Source: JANQOH01 sp965200095 (lineage in GTDB: Bacteria; Pseudomonadota; Alphaproteobacteria; UBA7887). Taken from it: a DNA stretch of 64,000 nt. Both the position numbers and the translations under genes were made by a program. This document shows, piece after piece, positions 59,369-64,000 of the stretch (within the stretch, counting starts at the first letter, position 1; each line of letters opens with the position of its first letter). Below the pieces are notes generated by a model. It saw nothing but the letters and a program-made list of their open reading frames with translations. It did not search any database and had not been told where the DNA came from. Location: positions 2,046,001-2,110,000 of the forward strand of contig OZ241350.1 of assembly GCA_965200095.1 (NCBI GenBank). Reading direction: 5' to 3'.

Positions 59369-62300
59369 GTGACGGCCTATGCCGAACTCCAGGCGACGAG
59401 CAACTTCACCTTCCTCGAAGGCGCGTCGCATCCGCACGAACTGGTGGAGACCGCCGCTGCGCTCGGCCATCGCGCCATCGCCGTCGCGGACCGCAACAGT
59501 CTGGCCGGCGTCGTGCGCGCCCACACTGCGGCGCGCCGCTGCGGCATCCCTCTGGTCGTGGGCGCCCGGCTCGATCTCGAGGACGGGCCGAGCGCGCTCT
59601 GCCTGCCCACCGACCGCGCCGCCTACGGGCGGCTTGCGCGCCTGCTGACGGCGGGGCGGCGGCGGGCTCCCAAGGGCCAATGCCGGCTCGCATGGCGCGA
59701 TGTCGAAGCCCATGCGCAAGGCCAGCAATTTGTCGTGCCGGCGCCGCCCGGGGCGCTGCCCGACCGGCGTTTCGCCGCGGACCTGGCGCGCATCGCGCGG
59801 CGCTTCCCCCGCGTCTTCCTCGCCGCGAGCGTCCGTTTCGACGGGCGCGACGGCGAACGGCTCGCCGCCCTCGCCGCTCTCGCCGCCGCGTCGGGCGCGC
59901 CCCTGGTCGCCGCCGGCGACGCGCTCTATCACAGTCCGGATCGGCGTCCGCTCGCCGATGTGCTGACCTGCATCCGCGAACGCTGCACGGTCGACGAGGC
60001 CGGCCGTCGCCTCGCGGCGAACGCCGAGCGTCATCTCAAGCCGCCGGAGGAAATGGCGCGCCTGTTCGCCGGCTATCCGGACGCCGTCGCCCGCAGCGTC
60101 GCCATCGCCGGGGCCTGCGCCTTCAGCCTCGACGAACTCGCCTACGAATACCCCGAAGAGACGGTTCCCGACGGCGAGACCGCGCAATCCTTTCTCGCCC
60201 GGCTGACCGCCGCCGGCGCTCGCGACCGCTACAACGGCGCGGTCCCGCCCCGCGTCCGGGCCCAGCTCGACCACGAACTCGCGCTCATCGGCGAACTGGG
60301 TTTCGCGCCCTATTTCCTCACCGTTCACGACATCGTGCGCTTCGCGCGGTCGCGCGGGATCCTGTGCCAGGGGCGCGGTTCGGCGGCCAATTCGGCGGTC
60401 TGCTATTGCCTCGGCGTCACCGCCGTCGACCCTGCGCGCCATGACGTGCTGTTCGAACGCTTCGTCTCCGCCGCGCGCAACGAACCGCCCGACATCGATG
60501 TCGATTTCGAACACGAACGGCGCGAGGAGGTCATCCAGTATGTCTACGCCAAATACGGACGCGACCGCGCCGCGCTGACCGCGACCGTGATCTCCTTCCG
60601 GGCGCGCTCCGCCGCCCGCGAGGTCGCCGGGGCGCTGGGCCTTTCGCGCGACCTGGCGGGCGCTCTCTCCCGGCTCGCGCGGCGCCCCGGCGGCGGCGGG
60701 AGCGCCGAAGCGGAGTTGCGCACGCTCGGACTCGACCCCGGCGACCGGCGTCTCCGCCTCGCCCTGGCGCTGGCCGGCGAACTGGCCGGCTTCCCGCGTC
60801 ATCTCTCGCAGCATGTCGGCGGTTTCGTAATCTCCCGGGGGCCGCTGTGCGAGACCGTGCCGATCGAGAACGCGGCGATGGACGACCGGACCGCGATCCA
60901 GTGGGACAAGGACGACATCGACGCCCTCGGCATTCTCAAGATCGACGTGCTCGGCCTGGGGATGCTCACCTGTATCCGCAAGGCGTTCGACCTGATCGCC
61001 CGTCACGAGGGGCGGCGCTGGAGCCTCGCGACCGTGCCGGCGGAGGACCCGCGCGTCTACGACATGCTGTGCCGCGCCGATTCGGTCGGCGTTTTCCAGG
61101 TCGAAAGCCGCGCCCAGATGTCGATGCTCCCGCGTCTCGCGCCGCGCTGTTTCTACGACCTGGTCATCGAAGTGGCGATCGTGCGCCCCGGGCCGATCCA
61201 GGGCGGCATGGTACACCCCTATCTGCGACGCCGCCGCGGCGAGGAGCCGATCGACTACCCCTCGCCCGAACTCGAACGGGTGCTCGGCAAGACCCTCGGC
61301 GTGCCGCTCTTTCAGGAACAGGCCATGCGCATCGCCATGGTCGCCGGCGGCTTCACTCCGGACGAGGCCGACGCCCTGCGCCGCGCCATGGCCACCTTCC
61401 GCAAGACCGGAACGATCGGACATTTCCGCGACAAACTGGTCGGGGGCATGGTCGCGCGCGGCTACGAACGCGCTTTCGCCGAGCGCTGCTTCGCCCAGAT
61501 CGAGGGCTTCGGCGATTACGGCTTCCCCGAATCCCACGCCGCGAGTTTCGCCCTGCTGGTCTATGTCTCGTCATGGCTCAAGCGCCACCGCCCCGCGGCC
61601 TTCGCCGCGGCGCTGCTCAACAGCCAGCCCATGGGCTTCTACGCCCCGGCGCAGATCGTCCGCGACGCGGGAGAACACGGGGTTGCGGTGCGCCCGCCCG
61701 ACGTCAACCGCAGCGGCTGGGACTGCGCCCTCGAACCCGACGGCGACAGCCCCGGCGGCTTCGCCCTGCGCCTCGGCCTGCGGCAGATCAAGGGCTTCGA
61801 CGAAGCCGCCGCACGGCGGCTGGAAGCGGCGCGCGGCGACGGATACCGGAGCCTCGAGGCGCTGCGCGAACGCGCCGGCCTGACCGGCGACTCCCTCGAC
61901 CGGCTGGCGCGGGCCGACGCTTTCGGCTCGCTCGGCCTGTCCCGCCGCGAGGGGCTGTGGGGCGTCGCGGGGCTGGGCGCGCCGCCGCCGCCGCTGTTCG
62001 CCGCTTGCCATGAGCGCGCGAGCGAACCCGCCGCCGCCCTTCCCGACGCCTCGCCCGGCGAGGACGTCGCCCAGGACTACGCCAGCCTGAGACTGTCTCT
62101 GAAGGCGCACCCCGTCTCGCTGCTGCGCGGCGCCCTGACGGCGCGCGGCGCCGTCCCGGCCGCAACGCTCATCGGCGCCGCCGACGGGCGCCGCCTCGAA
62201 GTGTGCGGGCTGGTGCTGGCGCGCCAGCGCCCCGGAACCGCGAAGGGCGTCGTCTTCGCCACCCTCGAGGACGAAACGGGAGTCGCCAATATCGTGATAT

Positions 62301-62503
62301 GGCGGCGGGTCTTCGAGCGCTACCGGAACGCGGCGCTCGACGCCGGGCTGCTCGCGGTCCGCGGCGTCGTGCAACGCGAGGGGATCGTCGTTCACCTCGT
62401 CGCCGGGCGCCTCGTCGACCTGACCCCGATGCTCGCCGGCCTCGCGGAGCGGGACGGCGCCGGGCGCGGCGCCTTCCCCGTCCGGTCGCGCGATTTCCGG
62501 TGA
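59369..62503 (+). CDS. dnaE2: Error-prone DNA polymerase DnaE2 (ImuC)
   Basis: 1,044 residues. N-terminal PHP domain (YAELQATSNFTFLEGASHPH, AIAVADRNSLAGVVRAH), the C-family palm with QGRGSAANSAVCYCLGVTAV and PPDIDVDFEHERREEVIQY (catalytic Asp residues), GLGMLTCIRKAFDLI, an OB-fold region (LEVCGLVLARQRPGTAKGVV), and the typical end FPVRSRDFR. It carries out SOS-induced translesion synthesis. GTG start at 59369. Confidence 0.95.
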   Translation: MTAYAELQATSNFTFLEGASHPHELVETAAALGHRAIAVADRNSLAGVVRAHTAARRCGIPLVVGARLDLEDGPSALCLPTDRAAYGRLARLLTAGRRRAPKGQCRLAWRDVEAHAQGQQFVVPAPPGALPDRRFAADLARIARRFPRVFLAASVRFDGRDGERLAALAALAAASGAPLVAAGDALYHSPDRRPLADVLTCIRERCTVDEAGRRLAANAERHLKPPEEMARLFAGYPDAVARSVAIAGACAFSLDELAYEYPEETVPDGETAQSFLARLTAAGARDRYNGAVPPRVRAQLDHELALIGELGFAPYFLTVHDIVRFARSRGILCQGRGSAANSAVCYCLGVTAVDPARHDVLFERFVSAARNEPPDIDVDFEHERREEVIQYVYAKYGRDRAALTATVISFRARSAAREVAGALGLSRDLAGALSRLARRPGGGGSAEAELRTLGLDPGDRRLRLALALAGELAGFPRHLSQHVGGFVISRGPLCETVPIENAAMDDRTAIQWDKDDIDALGILKIDVLGLGMLTCIRKAFDLIARHEGRRWSLATVPAEDPRVYDMLCRADSVGVFQVESRAQMSMLPRLAPRCFYDLVIEVAIVRPGPIQGGMVHPYLRRRRGEEPIDYPSPELERVLGKTLGVPLFQEQAMRIAMVAGGFTPDEADALRRAMATFRKTGTIGHFRDKLVGGMVARGYERAFAERCFAQIEGFGDYGFPESHAASFALLVYVSSWLKRHRPAAFAAALLNSQPMGFYAPAQIVRDAGEHGVAVRPPDVNRSGWDCALEPDGDSPGGFALRLGLRQIKGFDEAAARRLEAARGDGYRSLEALRERAGLTGDSLDRLARADAFGSLGLSRREGLWGVAGLGAPPPPLFAACHERASEPAAALPDASPGEDVAQDYASLRLSLKAHPVSLLRGALTARGAVPAATLIGAADGRRLEVCGLVLARQRPGTAKGVVFATLEDETGVANIVIWRRVFERYRNAALDAGLLAVRGVVQREGIVVHLVAGRLVDLTPMLAGLAERDGAGRGAFPVRSRDFR

Positions 62504-62513
62504 CGCGCCGGCC

Positions 62514-63587
62514 TCACGCCCCGGCGAGGCGCCGCGCCTCCTGCGGGTCCAGGCCGATCGCCGCGCCGGCCTCGCATATCCGGTCGAGGGTCGCGGCGGC
62601 GACGGGGATGCCCCCGGCGGCGCGGCGGGCGCGCGCTTCGCACTCGGGCTCCCCCGGCACGCGGACCCGGTCGACGCCGGGCGCCGGGCGCGACGATTTC
62701 ACGTGATCGACGATCTCGCCCACCTCGCCGAGAAAGAACTCCCGGTCGCCGACCGCGTCGGGGTCGAGGATCACGCTCAGCATGTTGTTGATAATCGCCC
62801 GTCCGTGATCGCGCCGCGGCAGGTGGCCGCCGCCATTGGTCAGCGCCCCCGCCAGCGCCTCGCACATCAGCGCCATGCCGTAACCCTTGTGCAGCCCCAT
62901 CGGCGTCAGGGCGCCGCGGGGGTCCGCATACATGACCTCAGGGTCGCGCGTCGGCCGGCCCCGGGAATCCACCAGCGCGCCCTCTCTCACCTCCCCGCCG
63001 GAGTCGCGCGCGACCCGCACCTTGCCCATCGCCACGGCGCTGGTGGCGTAGTCGAGGACGAGCGGCGGACGCCCGTCGCCCGCCGGGACCCCGGTGCAAT
63101 AGGGGTTGGTCGTATAGCGCGCGTCCGCGCCCCCGAACGGCACGACGCTCGGCCGGTAGCCGCCCGAATTCACGTAGTGGATCGAGACCAGCCCCGCTTC
63201 GGCGCACAGTTCCGCCCAGGCGCCGATGCGCCCCAGATGGTGGCTCATGCGCAGCGCCACCACCGCCACGCCGTGGGCGCGGGCCCGGTCGATGCCGAGC
63301 GTCATCGCCTCGCGCCCCGCCACCTGACCGTAGGCGAGATTGCCGTCGAGCCGCAGAATCCCCCCGTCGCCGCCGGCCTGCGTGACGCGGCCGTTGGCCT
63401 TCAGCCAGCCGTCGGCCATCGATGCGGCGTAGGCGGGGAGAATGCCGATGCCGTGGCTGTCGTGGCCCGCCAGGTTGGCGTCCACGAGGTTGCGCGCGAC
63501 CAGATCGGCCTCGCGTTCGTCGGAGCCTCCGGCGGCGCAGAACGCCCGCGCGAGCGCCGTCAAACCGTCGGCGGAATAGCAGCGCAT
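62514..63587 (-). CDS. Ldh2/MDH2/DlgD family NAD(P)-dependent oxidoreductase
   Basis: 357 residues: NLVDANLAGHDSHGIGILPA (catalytic His region), LRMSHHLGRIGAWAELCAEA, TNPYCTGVP, VLDYATSAVAMGKVRVA and GLHKGYGMALMCEALAGALT. The family includes malate, lactate, ureidoglycolate and 2,3-diketogulonate dehydrogenases. The start is chosen at the ATG at 63587 (MRCYSADGLT), with GGGAGGG upstream. The substrate is not determined. Confidence 0.9.
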   Translation of the reverse strand: MRCYSADGLTALARAFCAAGGSDEREADLVARNLVDANLAGHDSHGIGILPAYAASMADGWLKANGRVTQAGGDGGILRLDGNLAYGQVAGREAMTLGIDRARAHGVAVVALRMSHHLGRIGAWAELCAEAGLVSIHYVNSGGYRPSVVPFGGADARYTTNPYCTGVPAGDGRPPLVLDYATSAVAMGKVRVARDSGGEVREGALVDSRGRPTRDPEVMYADPRGALTPMGLHKGYGMALMCEALAGALTNGGGHLPRRDHGRAIINNMLSVILDPDAVGDREFFLGEVGEIVDHVKSSRPAPGVDRVRVPGEPECEARARRAAGGIPVAAATLDRICEAGAAIGLDPQEARRLAGA

Positions 63588-63693
63588 CGTCGCGCCCTCC
63601 CGGAGATCGGAAATTCGGAACGGACTGGAAAAACGCCGCCGCAGAGGCCGGCGACTCATCGGACTCCCCGGTTCGGCCAGCGATTCTCATTAT

Positions 63694-64000
63694 GAGACCT
63701 CTGCATAACTCGTTTCGCCTGTGGCAGGGGTGCGTTCCCGGCGTTATACGACGTTTCCGAACCCGCCGTCGGCGTATGGCGATGCGTGACGGAATTGGGA
63801 ACATCCGCCCCCTGCCCCGGTAATTCCCGCGAAAGAGCGTGTGAAGAAACCCGACGGCGTTACAAACATTCGTCATTCCCGCGAAAGCGGGAATCCGTCG
63901 CGGCGTTTCCGTAATAAAAACGGGCCGATATAGCGGACGGCCGCCTCCGGATCGAAAGAGCGCGGCGTTACAAACATTCGTCATTCCCGCGAAAGCGGGA
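63694..64000. repeat. Dispersed repeat and REP-like units at the right edge
   Basis: 63694-63850 repeats the element at 13645-13816 (GAGACCTCTGCATAAC ... CCCGCGAAAGAGCGTGTGAA). 63871 onward carries GTCATTCCCGCGAAAGCGGG and the GTAATAAAAACGGGCCGATA core of the 13.8-kb element in the same orientation, and a further copy of the 5' motif starts at 63980. No gene is seen between 63588 and the right edge. Confidence 0.78.

Overview
The window is about 64 kb of very GC-rich DNA. It reads as a chromosome segment of an alphaproteobacterium, probably Rhodospirillales-like. The evidence is a MipZ-type division-site ATPase, a large (about 1,580-residue) NAD-glutamate dehydrogenase, a GTTC-N7-GTTC type SOS box in front of an imuA-imuB-dnaE2 cassette, and the rpmH-rnpA-yidD-yidC-engB cluster. 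Most of the window is ordinary housekeeping or metabolic DNA with tightly packed, often overlapping genes.

Layout. 0-8 kb: end of icd, an SDR/NIPSNAP pair, a lipoprotein gene broken at a poly-G tract, a CmcJ-like oxygenase, a lactonase-type hydrolase, pqiA-like, DnaJ-like, VWA and mipZ genes. 7-11 kb: a pdxA-like gene, a membrane phosphatase-like protein and an SDR, translationally coupled. 10.8-22.3 kb: the accessory region described below. 22-31.5 kb: enolase-superfamily enzyme, tRNA-Gly, ProX-like deacylase, thioredoxin-TPR, Lon-N protein, Trm112-like, DUF971, UvrD-type helicase, a decayed ClC-CBS channel, thioesterase, D-lactate dehydrogenase-like. 31.5-41 kb: apbC, hflK-hflC, a DegP-type protease, rpmH-rnpA-yidD-yidC-engB, argB. 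41-54 kb: NAD-GDH, LysR regulator, trxB, Fe-alcohol dehydrogenase, CaiB-type CoA transferase, Mth938-like, secF-secD-yajC. 54-64 kb: DUF815 ATPase, tRNA-Ser, a two-gene ABC importer, imuA-imuB-dnaE2, and an Ldh2-type dehydrogenase.

The exciting system is a diversity-generating retroelement (DGR) at 10.8-22.1 kb. On the minus strand the order is: a 928-residue exported target protein with a C-terminal FGE-sulfatase (C-type-lectin-like) domain ending in a variable repeat (VR2), an avd accessory gene, a reverse transcriptase gene, and a template repeat (TR) overlapping the 3' end of the RT frame. Base-by-base comparison of the 116-bp TR with VR2 gives 17 differences, all at adenines of the template strand sense (17 of 27 A, 0 of 89 other bases). 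All 11 AAC codons of the TR are changed in VR2. Two further target genes (12.6 and 21.0 kb) end in related variable repeats (VR1, VR3). Each is followed by a wrecked avd copy and a degraded version of the post-VR hairpin, so the locus looks like one active core plus two decaying satellite cassettes.

The accessory region also contains an Rpn-family nuclease gene and a remnant of a second one, partial copies of neighbouring host genes, a 14-copy 12-bp tandem array beside the active target's start, and a perfect 87-bp inverted repeat of a MITE-like family that recurs at 41 kb and 63.8 kb. Gene functions are assigned from recognised motifs and family knowledge only; no database search was run.
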